From assembly GCA_029641185.1 (NCBI GenBank), contig JAPWGK010000011.1, positions 62,001 to 126,000 of the forward strand: DNA of 64,000 nucleotides, in the 5' to 3' direction. This DNA is from Pseudofabraea citricarpa. Its lineage: Eukaryota > Ascomycota > Leotiomycetes > Helotiales > Dermateaceae. The translations under genes and the position numbers were made by a program. Numbering within the stretch: position 1 is the first letter of the stretch; each line of letters starts with the position of its first letter. The notes under the pieces are model-generated. The model ran no database searches. It had not been told where the DNA came from and saw only the letters and a program-made list of their open reading frames with translations. Positions 48,166 to 60,130 of this stretch are shown piece by piece.

Positions 48166-49392
48166 GTTATTATCAATATTGAAAATTGAGATCAGCAGCT
48201 TCTTGGAAAAATCTTGAGCTTATTTTACGGAGATCTGGTCAATTGGGTTACCTAAATACTTGGCCATTACATTGGATCTGTTGCCAGCCTGGGTAAGGGA
48301 CATGAAAATGCAGCCTTCCAGTCATACGCTTCACGAAGGAAGAGTCCATATATAACAGCCTCCGAGAAACCTTTGCACTTATTTTCATGAGGATGAGACA
48401 AAAGCATTCGACGGAATGTGCAGTGCGCTCCGAAAAGAGGAGAACTGATTTGAAGAGAAATTTAAAACTGTGCAGACCTATCATAGAAGAATTGCAAGAA
48501 GGAAAGCAAGACTGCTAAACGGTCAAAGACACATCACCTCGCATTATTGAAGCTGTTATTCTATTCCTTGTCAATTACTTCAAGTCAGAATAGGAGGAGC
48601 AGACACATATTAAGCAGATTAAGATTGGTACTTGTTAGTCACAGATTATCACAGAATACGAGGTAGAGGAGTTTTGAAAATAATATGTTTAAATGGAACC
48701 GAAGAAGATGTGCATGAGCATTGATATCTGGGAAATTGAGCTATAGGAATTTTTCAAGGCAAGGTGGGTTTGGTCAACCGTCATACAGACTGTGACATGC
48801 GATGATATGATTCAAACCATCCGTCTAAGCTCCTCGCTTAACTGAAGTGAAGTTGAAAGCAATAACACTCTAAGCGATCATGCAGATCCTCCTTAGCACA
48901 TGTGAGAACCTGTATTGAGGCTGCAGCTATTTCTTCTCGAGCCAAGCAGGTATAAAATTGACACCACAAATCTACTTCCCTAGGAGTGAAATTAACTGCC
49001 CATAGAAGGTCAACAAGACAAAGATATGTGCTGGAGTCGAGGTAAGGTAGAACTTGTGCATTTGAATTTCAAATTAGGATGCTACTAAAGATATCTTGAA
49101 ACAGAACCTTGCTTTTCCCCGACCATATAGCCCACTCCCCAGAATTTTAACCCAACTATTATAAATTATCTCGACTTTATTAAAAACAAAACAAAAAGGG
49201 TAGCTCGTAATTCATAAACCCCAAACTGTCCCATGCGTTTGTATCTGTGGTGGTAAATGCTAGCAATACAACCAAACTGCCGACCTACCATTGATAAGTA
49301 TATGGGATTCCTGTCGATGCCAAGGTTATCTCAACATCCAGCTACACTATGGTTGCTTCACCCGCCACTTTGAGATTGAATTGACGCCCGTA
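48166..49392. other. Intergenic region downstream of relic
   Basis: About 1.2 kb with only short broken frames. Some of it may be further decay of the upstream relic, but no domain is recognised. The 49050-49250 part is AT-rich. Confidence 0.4.
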
Positions 49393-50121
49393 TTATGAGT
49401 TGACCACAATCTTATTACAGATCCAAGTATTATCATCCGGGTTTGCCGAAGTCATCGTCCCTCTGATAGTGCATACACGATGCAAGATCCCTTTTTTCTG
49501 GTCCATCGTAATTTTTGGACCAAAGCAGATCTTAGCAGCTTGTCCGTACTCAGTATTTTCGTAGTCGTCATCGGCCTGCCAGCTAACAACACAATATGTA
49601 TCCTGCAAGGCTTGCACCCTAGCTTCAACCTCGAACATGACTTCTTTCACTTGCTCAAAATGAACATCTGGCAGAGGCTTCACCCGCTGGATCATGAAGA
49701 ATGTTGAAGTCCATTGTTTTCCAGGATCCAAGTACATGACTCCTTCAATGCCGTATTCCTTGTCCTCCTTAAGAACCATATCTTCCGGCGAGCGAGCCTT
49801 CAATTCCTTCGAGCCCTCCGGCCAGCCAATCACCCGTATGTCCATAGTCCAGTAATCGTCGTCGAGATTCCCCCATTCGTCGCGGTCGCGGTAACGTCTA
49901 AGAACGACCATCTTGGCCGCGACCACCAAGTCGGTTTCGGGTACCTCGTCGTAGCTCTCTGCGGCATTTACGTCTTGCCTGGGGCGGCTAGCGTTCATGG
50001 CTGGAGGGGCCGCTGCCCCAGTGTACTGCGTGCTCGCGGCGGGTTGCGGTTGCGGAGCATGTTGTTCTTCCTGACGCTTCCCCTTTGCCTTTACGGCCTT
50101 CCCTATTAACTTTTTCAGCAT
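49393..50121 (-). CDS. Hypothetical protein, 242 aa, intronless
   Basis: Single exon. I do not recognise the family. A basic N-terminus (MLKKLIGKAVKAKGKRQ) and a Gln/Pro/Ala-rich linker (about 20-60) lead to a compact, Trp- and acid-rich domain (about 70-242) with DEWGNLDDDYWTMDIRVIGWPEG, YLDPGKQWTSTFFMIQRV and a C-terminal KITMDQKKG...NTWICNKIVVN. No signal peptide or membrane span. Uniform codon use, a 242-residue frame and an E-box 113 bp upstream support a real gene. It is possibly lineage-restricted; the domain looks beta-rich, but no function should be assigned. Confidence 0.65.
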   Translation of the reverse strand: MLKKLIGKAVKAKGKRQEEQHAPQPQPAASTQYTGAAAPPAMNASRPRQDVNAAESYDEVPETDLVVAAKMVVLRRYRDRDEWGNLDDDYWTMDIRVIGWPEGSKELKARSPEDMVLKEDKEYGIEGVMYLDPGKQWTSTFFMIQRVKPLPDVHFEQVKEVMFEVEARVQALQDTYCVVSWQADDDYENTEYGQAAKICFGPKITMDQKKGILHRVCTIRGTMTSANPDDNTWICNKIVVNS

Positions 50122-50903
50122 TTCCGTGTTTGTTGTGCTGAGTGCACCACAGCTCGAGGCAAAAATAAAAAAGAGAAGAAGGATGAAGCACGGATTTCTC
50201 GCAGTGTCGTATTGCGGAGATAAAAAACATCATCACGTGATTCATACTCTCGTATTTGCACGTGTGACAAACAATGTGTACCCACAACGATTTGTCATAG
50301 TCTTATGGTCCCTGGTTAGCTACTCCATTTGGCAATTTTTGTTAGTATACTGCGAGACTAAGGCACCTAGATGTGTCTATACATTGAAAGTAGTCACGTG
50401 TAGGCACAGTATGATAACTATCTTAGCCAGGTAGCATGACGGTTTAACGATTGTTACTAAGTCTTACAATTGAATAGATAATGAACTTAAAGTGAAAATG
50501 GATTAGGTACTATCTTTACCTTTAGCTCTGTACCGTTGCATTCATCATGATATTTAATTATAAGCGAGCCGAGACCCCTATCTGTATAGGCCATATGGCC
50601 ATATTTTTAATTCATAAACTTATCAATTTTAAGACTTTACTTGGCTTCTTGTCCATATTTCTCGTCTTCTTCCTTGCCTTGGAAATATAAGATTATTAGA
50701 TAGACACCTTTCCTCTGTTGCTGGCTCCTAATACTTTTCAATCCGAGAAGAACGGAGATATATTGATTTATACCTGTCAATTGTGCTGTGGTACTTAGAA
50801 TAAGTGGGCATGGCAACCACTGTTCTTTATCCACAAGACGGGGTGCGTTAGGAGTGATATATATTTAAAAAGCTACCGGAGACTCATTTCTGCCCTCTCA
50901 TAT
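50122..50903. other. Intergenic region with two E-boxes
   Basis: CACGTG occurs at 50234-50239 (as ATCACGTGAT) and 50395-50400. The first is 113 bp upstream of the hypothetical gene at 49393-50121. The rest is AT-rich with no gene seen. Confidence 0.4.
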
Positions 50904-51848
50904 TTATGGAATCAAATGCTCTGTTCCCAACTGATATTCTCCGAATTTCTCCAGCTCCTGCTCGTTTAACTCGCGAAAATATTTCTCTTCCTTCCTCTCT
51001 TCCTCACTCAAGTCTCCCTCTTTTAATTCGACACAAAGGCCACATTCAGATCGCACCTGTACACCCATTCTCTTCTCCAAGTATGCTGACCAGGGCTTTG
51101 CAAAGTAGCCTTTCACGGTCAGCTCCTTTAGGCCTTGGATCTTTCCCAAAGCCCGCACGAATTCCAGATTATTACCCTAGCACCACTCTCGATACCTTCC
51201 TATTCCCCATCCAATCGACATAAAGCGTAGCCCCTGTGCGTTCTCGGCCAGAAATTCCAGAAGATCTAGCCGTGGAGGGAGTTCAGCGTCATGCTGTACC
51301 CAAAACTCGAATGATTTTACAAGCTTGAGATTCACAAGACCAATCTTGGAGATACGTCAAAACACGAATACCGGCTCGGTCGAGAAGAATATATTCCGCG
51401 AGTAGAGTATAGGTTTGGCCTCGCGACAGATCTGCTTGCACGTTTGCAGTATAGCTGGTTCCACTGTTTTGTGTTCTGAAGATAGAACCATTCGAGGAAC
51501 AACCATGTTTGGATTCGTGTATTTGATCATCCATGATTGGGATAGCTTTGGATCTTGTCTGGGCACAAGAAGCCAATCGTAAATCTGAATCCGAATTTCG
51601 ATAGGCAAGTTAAAGAAAGGAGATTTATGCTTTTTTGCGGTATTAGCGACTGGAAGAGGCTGGGAGATAGCGCCCCGAACTAGGTTAGTTGCCGTACCTG
51701 GGTTTAAGAATTCCGCTTCGGAGAGATCGAGACCGAAGACATCTTTTGCGACGTCTTGTTTCTTGAAAACGAGCGGCTTCTGTGAAGGCGACATTATTAC
51801 TTGTGGGGTCTGGCTCCCAAGAATAGGAAGGAAAATTTCGAGAGGCAA
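50904..51848 (-). pseudogene. 2EXR-domain-like gene broken by two in-frame stops
   Basis: One reading frame of 315 codons runs from 51848 to the terminal stop at 50904, interrupted by TGA at 51357-51359 and TAG at 51177-51179. The sequence on both sides reads as one protein: FNLPIEIRIQIYDWLLVPR (2EXR/F-box-like start), AILQTCKQICREAKPILYS, then after the TGA RISKIGLVNLKLVKSFEFWV, LDLLEFLAENAQGLRFMSIG, and after the TAG GNNLEFVRALGKIQGLKEL to an acidic Glu/Lys-rich end. 2EXR proteins are numerous, mostly uncharacterised fungal proteins. The true start may be the second Met at 51794. No intron with plausible signals and length removes either stop in frame, so a nonsense-inactivated allele is favoured; sequencing error or readthrough is possible. 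Confidence 0.65.
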
Positions 51849-52542
51849 GTGATATAATAATATAGATTTGTGTCTAGATCAGAATAAATAAAGGGAGTAA
51901 ATAAAGTGGTCAGCTGGTACTTCTTTGTTTGCCAGGTGTTGCACCAAAACTTCGCAGTAGGACCCCGCTCTTGAGCCCTTCCGCCTTCATGCAGAGATAA
52001 GGAGTCTACTGACTATTGGTAGGTCACGATACGATAGTATCGTGCTACATTAACAGAAACAATTACCAAGGTACTGAACACAGCATAGGCTAGTAGCCGA
52101 GTAGAAGTAGTAACGTAAAGCCAGAAGCCACAGTTGAGACAACTAATTAAATTCATGCTCATTTCACTTTAGATGAGAGGGAATCTAGTTTTAGGTATCT
52201 TGAAGTCGGATAGCATTGAAGATCCACACACGAATCTCTAGATACTAAATAGTCTATATTAACGCACTTGAGTTCGGTGTCTTTACCCCACATGTTCTCA
52301 ACATCATATTACATTGATATCTGTTGCCTATTTCGGCGCTACAAACCATTTACCCGACATTCAAGAGTAAGTAAGACGACACAACCTTGAATGAAATTAA
52401 GGAAAGTCAAAAATAAGGCCACAGTTTACAGGCACGATCGCCTTGTAGAATGCCAAGCTTCCAACAAAATATACTACTCGAAAAAAAGACAAGTATGAAG
52501 CAAGTTTATTTGAATTTGAATTCCTAGTCGAATGATCTCACT
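51849..52542. other. Intergenic region
   Basis: About 690 bp with no coding or RNA feature recognised. Confidence 0.4.
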
Positions 52543-52947
52543 TTAGATGCTATCAGCAGTCTCTGGTTCCTTCTCTGTCGCACTCTTAATCTCTGCCGTG
52601 TGACCCTGCTCTTTCTCCTCGCTTCCTTCATCCTTGCCGCCTAATCCCTTGTGAACATCAACCTTGCTTCCCTCTGTCGACTTATCATATGTGGTATCGG
52701 CAGAATTGTTTGGCTGTCCGGGAGCCCTCTCCCCATCGACATTGGGTTGGTGTGTGTCTGATTTTGGTGCTGATCCTGGAGGTAGGATTTGGATCTTGAA
52801 TTCTTTGGGCTCATCGCTTGCGTCGAGTGGTTTGTGCTAGGAGGTGTAAGCAATGAACAAGATTGAAAGGCGTCCTCAATGGTTGAATTGATTATTTCCA
52901 ATTCAAGAGGAGGGACTTACTGCAGAGCCGCCTGTAATTTCAGCCAT
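52543..52947 (-). CDS. Small hydrophilic protein, 106 aa
   Basis: Complement of join(52543..52836, 52921..52947). Exon 1 encodes MAEITGGSA; an 84-bp intron with standard signals joins it in frame to HKPLDASDEPKEFKIQILPPG. The rest is highly charged and low in hydrophobic residues (runs of DEGSEEKEQG, TEKEPETADS), so probably disordered. It has no signal peptide, membrane span or recognised domain. The composition resembles hydrophilin or stress-responsive small proteins, but that is only a resemblance. The tidy exon structure and a clear ATG make a real gene likely. Confidence 0.6.
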
Positions 52948-53666
52948 GGTGATTACTAATTGTAGTAGGAAGTAGAGAATTGGTTCGCGTAGATTTGACT
53001 TAATTGATGGAATTCACAGAATTCGTTGTAGAAAGAAGAGTTCAAAAGAAACGGAGTAAGTACAGAATTCCTTATTTATACTTGCACCTTAGATCCAGGG
53101 GTTCAGTGTTGACGTGCTGTCATTTTAGCCTTTCCACCTGCGTCAAGTGCATTTTCCGAGCGCGCTAGTTCCCCGCATCTGCTGAAACTGGGCCAATGTC
53201 ATCATGCGGCTCATGATCTGTGTGTTCTGTGTGTTGACATAGAAGCTTACATCCGAAGTGAATATGGAAAATTAAAATAAAAAGAAAACTCTGTTTGTTA
53301 AGCTTGGGGGTTTAAAGGCTGCTGTGTGCCAAGAGGAAGCTTGATTTGATTCCGCATCAACTCATGACGTGAAGAACATAAGAGCAACAGCCAAGACTAT
53401 ATAAGCAATAGCCAAGAAGAAGAAAAGGTGCAAGCCATTCATCGAAGTAGTTATTTAGTTTTATGTACTTTTGCTTAAGAATCAGAGACATATGTGATAC
53501 CTTCAAATAGGCCATTTTTGGGTGATCATCTACGAAACGCATGTCATACTTCAGCCGCAGAAAAATTCTTTAACGACTCTCTTACTTGATCAAAATATAT
53601 CCATTTCCCTTGGGTATATAGTATATACATTGCAGAGGTTGTCCAATAGTTTCTCCTAAATAATCA
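52948..53666. other. Intergenic region
   Basis: About 720 bp. A 61-codon frame on the minus strand (53357-53542) has a hydrophobic end but no other support. Otherwise only promoter and 3' UTR sequence is expected. Confidence 0.4.
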
Positions 53667-54655
53667 TTACAGCTTCGACCGGTAGCCAGGCGCGAATGTG
53701 GTTCCATTTCCACCTCCGATAGCCTCCACCACCTTATCAACACTTTCCAAAATCCACATGTTGCCCTCGTCGCTCGCCAGCCATTTTGATCCTTCTACAT
53801 CTTCTTCTCCTTCTGCTTTGTAAGTACCATCCTCGAAGGCTTTTCGCAACCCGAAAATATGTGATATTACTTGCGGGCCTACGCCAGTTTGTGCTCTTAG
53901 ACATGAAATCGCGACAACAGATGTGAGAACCCTCCCGATTTTTACGGCTGGTGGTGGAGAGGATGGATCGGAGAGGAGTGGTCCGTAATGACTGTTTAGA
54001 ATGTGCACCGGCAAATCAGGATGCGAATCAGATAGCCGATCAATCAGTTTTGATTCGAATGGCGAGTATATGGAATTCCACAGCCCTAGCCCTCGCGTCT
54101 TGATTGTGCTGATATTTTCTGTTGTTGGTTCACTGATTGATTAAATCAGTAATATTCTTTGCGTAGAGCGGGGGCGGGGTTACCGTGTCTCTGTTCTCGA
54201 TAATCCCTTTATAACCTCCTCTGGTAAACTGGCGCGAAACGCACCCAGACAGTTTATCGTTCGCGGAATCCCATTGAAACTAATGCACTTGAGCCCAACT
54301 TCTCGTATCAATTCTGCTGTCCGCACTGCATTCGCTGTGTCGCCTGCTAATGTTGCAGTGTGGTATAATGCCGCAAGCGATTCGGGCGAGTTCATGGTCA
54401 TAGTTGCTGCTGTCTATTGGCAATCAGTTAGAGAAGAGCACAAAGAAGAATTTAAAACTGGATACATACCGATATGGTAAGCCATGACGATCGTCCGACG
54501 CCTTTCGAATTCGCATCTTCTTGGATGGTGGAATATACTGAGCGGATCTGCTTCGGCGCAGCTACCATGCCCGGGCGAGCAAATGGAGCGCTAATAAAGG
54601 CCTTGAGAGGTGTAGAGAGTTTGGACATATCGGCGGTCTTGTCTCTTTCGTTCAT
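53667..54655 (-). CDS. AhpD-like / carboxymuconolactone-decarboxylase-fold protein
   Basis: Complement of join(53667..54132, 54184..54413, 54470..54655), about 293 aa (284 if the second Met at 54628 is used). The helical core [37 protein letters not shown] resembles the AhpD-like fold of fungal CMD-related proteins. The C-terminal part includes [39 protein letters not shown]. The classical AhpD CxxC redox pair is not visible, so a peroxidase-reductase role is not implied. The basic N-terminal segment ([16 protein letters not shown]) could be a mitochondrial or peroxisomal targeting sequence, an inference only. The enzyme activity is unknown. Confidence 0.7.
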
Positions 54656-55655
54656 GAGGAAAAAACGTACTTGTTGCTGTTCTTGAAGTCGAGGATGATC
54701 TGATGCTCGTTTGGCTGGAGCCAGAAGAACGACCGAGCCATTGCCGAGGCAGTGCTGTAGACTGACGGTGGGGTTGATTTAGTAAAGTGGTACTTGCTTC
54801 CGCGTACCAGCTGGCTGTAAGTCCATAAACACACCCACTATATTACTAAATACCAGTCGGGTCGGAGCCAGAAAAAAGCCAGATTCAAGGGAAGCAAACA
54901 TCACAAAATGAGTTTCCCACCAGCTTTCGCTTTCGCCAGAGCGGTATGCAATGCAATACCAACAACGTGGGTTGATCATAAACTGTAGATGGGACCAGCG
55001 ATACCGTAGAGGCATTCGAGAAAAAGCCACAGTAGCATAGTATGCAGCCAAGTCATGTGATGGAACATACCAATTGGGCAAGAGACACTCTTTGCACTGC
55101 ACTGCACTAACCCAACCCAACCCCGCGTTGCGGCACCGGCAGGCACGGGGGGCACGAGGGACCACGAGGGGGCTGAGCTTGAGTTGATGGATGTCGTTGA
55201 GGATCCGAGAACCTTGAGAACTTCTTCCATCCCCCCCCGTGATATTGGTTACCAAGACCTCTCTTCTGCAGCTTCACGACGTCAACAGAACGACCTGCCG
55301 AGATCGTCCCACGCCCTCAACAGCCCTGGCCTCCTTCCCTCCTTGTACGGCCCCACAAATATCCATCAAATGTATGCTGGCCATTGCGACTGATAGTCTG
55401 CGAGAGGCTGGCGGCCATCCTCAACAGCATCGAGCGATCCTGACCGAAGAGGCAAGTCTTGAGAAGGTATTTGAATTACCTCAAACTGTGCAGCTGCTGA
55501 CACCGCCTCAGTCATCCCCATCGTCGCGGGGGTTGACGTCTATAAGACTTGAGAGAAAGTCTCTCGCGAGAGAAATCCTGCATCGAGGGTTTCTAGTCAC
55601 CTGAAAACAGCATCCTACTGATTGGCGATTGATCCTTGCCTCAACAGATCCCAAG
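54656..55655. other. Divergent promoter region
   Basis: About 1 kb between divergent genes. No gene is recognised. A G/C-rich low-complexity stretch with GGGGGCACGAGG-type repeats lies near 55130-55175. Confidence 0.45.
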
Positions 55656-58509
55656 ATGGATGAGTGGTCTGGACCTGCTCCACCACCAAGCTCTTCTGAG
55701 AAGTCGGGCGTCACGAAACAAGCAGCATGCTTAAACTGCCGCCGGAGCAAGACCCGATGTATGAGAAGTGCCGAAGACGAGAAGTGCAAGAGGTGTTCGC
55801 AGACAGATAACGAATGTGTCATTCCGGATTACCATGTTGGGCGGAGGAAAGGCGTCAAAAAGTGAGTATATTCGCTATTTTCCTGGCCTGACAAATTACA
55901 CAGCTGCTACAAACTATTTTATTTTGACCCTCTAGCTATTCCCGTCTTTGCATTGCTGCGAAAGAACAATCAGCCTCCAGCGAGGCGTGATTGGCTTTGA
56001 GACCAGCGAGGAGCATGGAAGTCGAGATTTCTTTCGTGCACTTACCAAGTTGCCCCGACAAATACAGTTTGATGTTTCTATGACTTTCGAGAACAGATGT
56101 TGCAATGTGTTATGTAAAGTCATTTTGTGTCTGTGAAATTGCTACTGTATGGACAAGTTTCTTTTAGTGTGAGATTTCTTTTCTGGTCCAAATCTGGGTA
56201 GTTCCAAAAAAACAAGAGTTTAGTAACTCGAAAGAGAAACAGGAATATTGACTTACAAGAAGCAAATTCATGATCCTTGGTCTTATCTGTTTATGATTGT
56301 TCTGTGGTTTGTGAGAGAAATATTAGCCGTATTTGTTAAGCAAACAGTGTACTGACTTAAACCCCTCGTAGTAAAAGAGTAGGCCTCGACAAAGCAGTGC
56401 ACTATATTGAGAAGGCTATCAAAACGTCTAAGAACGGCTCTGAACAGGCAGAAGACGAAAAGACCGCCTCCCATCTTCATACTCTTCTCCGGGAGGCACA
56501 AACCCTACTGCCAAGGCACGGCCCTTCCAGCGAGGTATCGCCTGGTAATCAGTCTCAGTCAGCATCCTCACAGTCAGAGAACATCCACCCTCGGCTTCGA
56601 CACGACCAGCAAACAGTATACTCAACAAGTACAGACCACCATACACGCAATGGCGTCGATGACGGCTTTGCAATCGATGACGCTGAGAACCCATTGCAAT
56701 TACTTGCCCGAGCATCACACTTGACAGATCCTGGACCCCAGCCTGCGCCTGTACCGTCATATTTGGAGACAACAGCAGACAATACTCTCAGAAACTTTTT
56801 TGGTCCCTTTCGTCCACGTCTTGATGTTGGAGAAGATATTGACCCAGTGGAAATGGGATATGTAACCTTAGAAGAAGTCGATCTGCTATTCGTGTACTTC
56901 TATCAAAATCTTGCCCATACTCGGTGGGGACTAGATCCGCTGGTACATACCTCAACGTTTGTCCGCTCCCGATCGGCATTTCTGTTTACCTCCATCTTGG
57001 CTGCATCCGCATTGTTTATCCCTAGCACAGCCGCACTATCGAAACGGCTATCTGTTCACTGTAGGCATTTAGCTCACCATGTTATGCTGCACCGATATAG
57101 ATCTCCTGAGATTGTGCTTGCATTCATGATTAATGTCCCTTGGATGGCTCCTGGAAAGCACTGGTCAGATGACGAAAGTTGTGCTTATGTAGCAATGGCA
57201 TCAGCTGTCGCAATTGACTTGTTTATGAACAAACTGATCCTCCCTTCTCCAAGCATTTTCAGCGGCGATATTCCTGCTACGACACCCAAATCTGATTGCA
57301 TCTCTGCCAGAAAGGCTTTGGATCTCGATGGTTTTTCCAACTTGGACCCTTCATCACCCCAAGGACGTGCTCTGCTTCGTGCTCGGGAAAGAATATGGCT
57401 AGCCTTATTTGTTCTAGATAGAGGGTCGGTAAATGTTCAATAATTGTGGTATCTTACGGCTAATCATTTTTTATAGTGTGTGCTTGGCTCGTGGTAGAGA
57501 TTTTACAGTTCCAATGTCTCCGCTTCTGATGATATGCGATAAGTGGCATGAGTCAGATATCGCTGACACATGGGATGGATCTATTATCTCTTCAGCCGTA
57601 TTAAGAAGAGATCTTGCAGGCTTGATTGAAAATATTAAGCGAAGCTGTGATGGTGATCGCATGGAAGTGCTAGATGGCTCTGTCGTTGCACAATCTATAC
57701 AAGGTATGATCGATGATTTTTTCAATCAGTGGTATGGAACATGGGCTTTTGCTGTGAAAGGAAGCACAGGTAAATTTCTCGAGTATGGCAGTATATTCTG
57801 GTGCTAATTAATGACAGAAAATCATTCTCTACCTCCTTATGTTGAGATATTGGCCTCGCATACCAGGCTTTCTACATACAGTACTGTTATTAACCTACCC
57901 ACTGCCCCTGCAGAAGTCACTCGGCTATTTCGCGCAGCTGGACTTTCTGCGGCTTTGAACGTCCTACGGGCGGCAGTTCAAGGAGAAAGCCAACTCAAAT
58001 CTATGCCAAACAACACCGTTATAATGATATCTTTCTCTGCGTGTTTTGCCCTGTATCTGAGTACAATGTCAGAAGGGAGCAATTCTGGCTTAGCATCAAG
58101 TATTAGAATATTGATTGAAGAAGCGGCAGATGTCCTTGAGCGAATAGGGTCCACCCCGAGTCATCGTAATGCTACCTCAAGCTTGTATGGACGACACCTG
58201 CGAGAAATTGTCAGAAATTCTTCCACGTCAACAACACAGCGTCGACCAGATATACACACCCATTCTCAACCGGAGTTGATTCCAATGACCCAAGAACAAT
58301 TCATTGGACAAACCACTTCGGCTACTGCGGATTCGACGATGATGATACCAATGGAAACGATGCAGTTCTCTGCCATGTCGGATTATCAGATCGTTGAAGC
58401 AATTAACAATGCTGGGAATGAGCTCGAAACATTTCCTCACGATTTTCAGATTGACGACACAGCTGGTCTGGATTGGTTGGATTGGTTCAATTTTCACTCG
58501 AGTACGTGA
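55656..58509 (+). CDS. Zn2Cys6 transcription factor with long first intron
   Basis: join(55656..55861, 56372..57424, 57477..57769, 57818..58509), about 747 aa. Zinc cluster Cys at residues 25, 28, 35, 44, 47 and 54 (CX2CX6CX8CX2CX6C), followed by a basic linker (VGRRKGVK) and an amphipathic, coiled-coil-like helix (RVGLDKAVHYIEKAIK). The middle homology region (about 200-480) contains DLLFVYFYQNLAHTRWGLDP, LDPSSPQGRALLRARERIWLALFVLDRG and HESDIADTWDG. The first intron is 510 bp, far longer than others here; a frame through it is not coding-like. The second intron uses donor GTCGGT, required by frame. The gene ends 10 bp from the MFS transporter's stop on the other strand, suggesting a regulator-target pair. 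Confidence 0.88.
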
Positions 58510-58519
58510 ATGTTCGCAC

Positions 58520-60130
58520 CTATAGAGCATATCGAAAGCCAGGTGCAAATGCTACTATTCCACCTGGACTTTGGACATCGACAATCTCCTCTGTTACAGC
58601 CTTTTCTGCAGTAAGCTCGTTCGCAGACTGGGTTTCAAGAATCGCTAGTTTTTTGTTCTCATTGGCCAAGAAGAAGCGAAGCATGAATGTGACAAATACA
58701 CATGCAAGACAAAAGCAAGAGTTCGCGATCATTGCGTTGAGATATCTTGGTCCATCCGTCGAGGGATACAGATAAGGACTGTAGATCTGAGCGAAGTTTC
58801 CGACTGTATTGACCAAGGCGATGGCCGCTGCACGCTTTTCTATTGGCCGCGGCAATGTGCTGGAGATCCATGCAAGGGCGACGTTATAACTACCATATAC
58901 GCCGCCCAGCATCAGAAAGAGTGAAATGTAACGTGCGGCAAAGTTTAGAGTCGACGCCGCTATAATATAGCCGACCATACCAAAGCCGATAGGGACTACG
59001 ATGTGATAGCATCGTTCACCTAATTTGTCAGAGCTGAAGGATACCCCGAGAGCGACAATGGTTGCGAAGACATATGGAGGAGCAACCAGGAGAAGCGAAT
59101 TGACACGATTATACCCTAGCGTTGAAACGAGTGTAGGAATAAATGAAGTTACGGCCCCAGCTGAAGTTTTAGTAATGATAATCAATGCCAAACACCAGAC
59201 TTTGTAGTCCATGACAGCCATTTTGATACCACTCAGGATGGGACCACGCTCAGTATCATTGCTACCTGAATTCTCTTGGAGGCGCCGTGTGGCCATGGCA
59301 CGTTCTTCTCCTGAGAGGAATTTGGTCGTATGAGGAAAGTCGGGTAGAATAAACAAAGCTATTGTAGCAATGAAGATGGTGATTGCTGCCTCGATGATGA
59401 AGAGCCATCTCCACGAATCAAGCCCTCTTGCACCATCCAGACCAGATTGGACCCCTGCGCCGACAAGACCACCAAAGCCACCCGAGAGGAGAGAGCCTGC
59501 ATAAAGGATCGAAGTTCTCAGAGCAAGTTCTTTCCTCGTATACCACGACGAGAGGAGAAAAAGCGCTCCTGGGAAGTAGGGACTTTACAGTGTTATCAGA
59601 AAAACAAAATTCAATTACCACGAAATGGATTAACTTACGCTTCTACAAATCCAAGAAAAAACCGTACAAGCACGAGGCCGGTGAAGTTGTGCACCGTCGC
59701 CGTCATCCCAGACACGATCCCCCAGATTATCATGCACCCGGGCAAGTACAAAGATGGCCGGACCCGTGTGATGATAATATTGGATGGGATCTGGAGTGCG
59801 ATATAACCAGCAAACAAGACGCTGATTGCTGTATTGAATTGGGTTCCTTTCAGACCCAGAGATTCTTCGATGCCTTGTACTCGTGCATTTGCCAACGCAT
59901 TGCGATCGAGGTAACTTGAATACTTTTGTTAATTATATGGGAAACGTATAGTTCTGTGAGTAGACTTACTTCATGACAATCATGAGAAATAATAACGGCA
60001 TTAATCTCATGTCAATCTTGCGAACCAGCTTCTTTTCTTTCCCTGCGTATTCTTCGGGGTCCATAAGGTCGAGCACCTCGTCGTATTCGTGTATTGTAGC
60101 AGCATCTGGTGAGGAAGTATCGCCTGGCAT
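58520..60130 (-). CDS. MFS transporter, allantoate/Dal5-like family
   Basis: Complement of join(58520..59582, 59639..59914, 59970..60130), about 499 aa, standard for the anion:cation symporter MFS family. The N-terminal cytosolic tail has DEVLDLMDPEEYAGKEKKLVRKID. Twelve spans are expected and most can be placed by hydrophobic segments, starting with MPLLFLMIVMNYLDRNALANAR (TM1 and the family's YLDR.N signature) and including GYIALQIPSN, LVLVRFFLGFVEAPYFPG and SSWYTRKELALR. It probably imports an organic acid, ureide or vitamin; the substrate is not predictable. Intron phases give MN|Y and EA|P junctions consistent with the family. The 3' end faces the regulator gene at 58509. Confidence 0.9.

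Noticed and set aside
48248..48484. 78-codon minus-strand frame in the spacer after the methyltransferase relic
   Set aside because: No recognisable motif; consistent with chance in non-coding DNA.
53357..53542. 61-codon minus-strand frame with hydrophobic end
   Set aside because: No domain, no splice partner and no homologue recognised; too short to call.
55948..56136. 62-codon frame within the long intron of the second Zn2Cys6 gene
   Set aside because: No start context, conservation or fit to either flanking exon phase.
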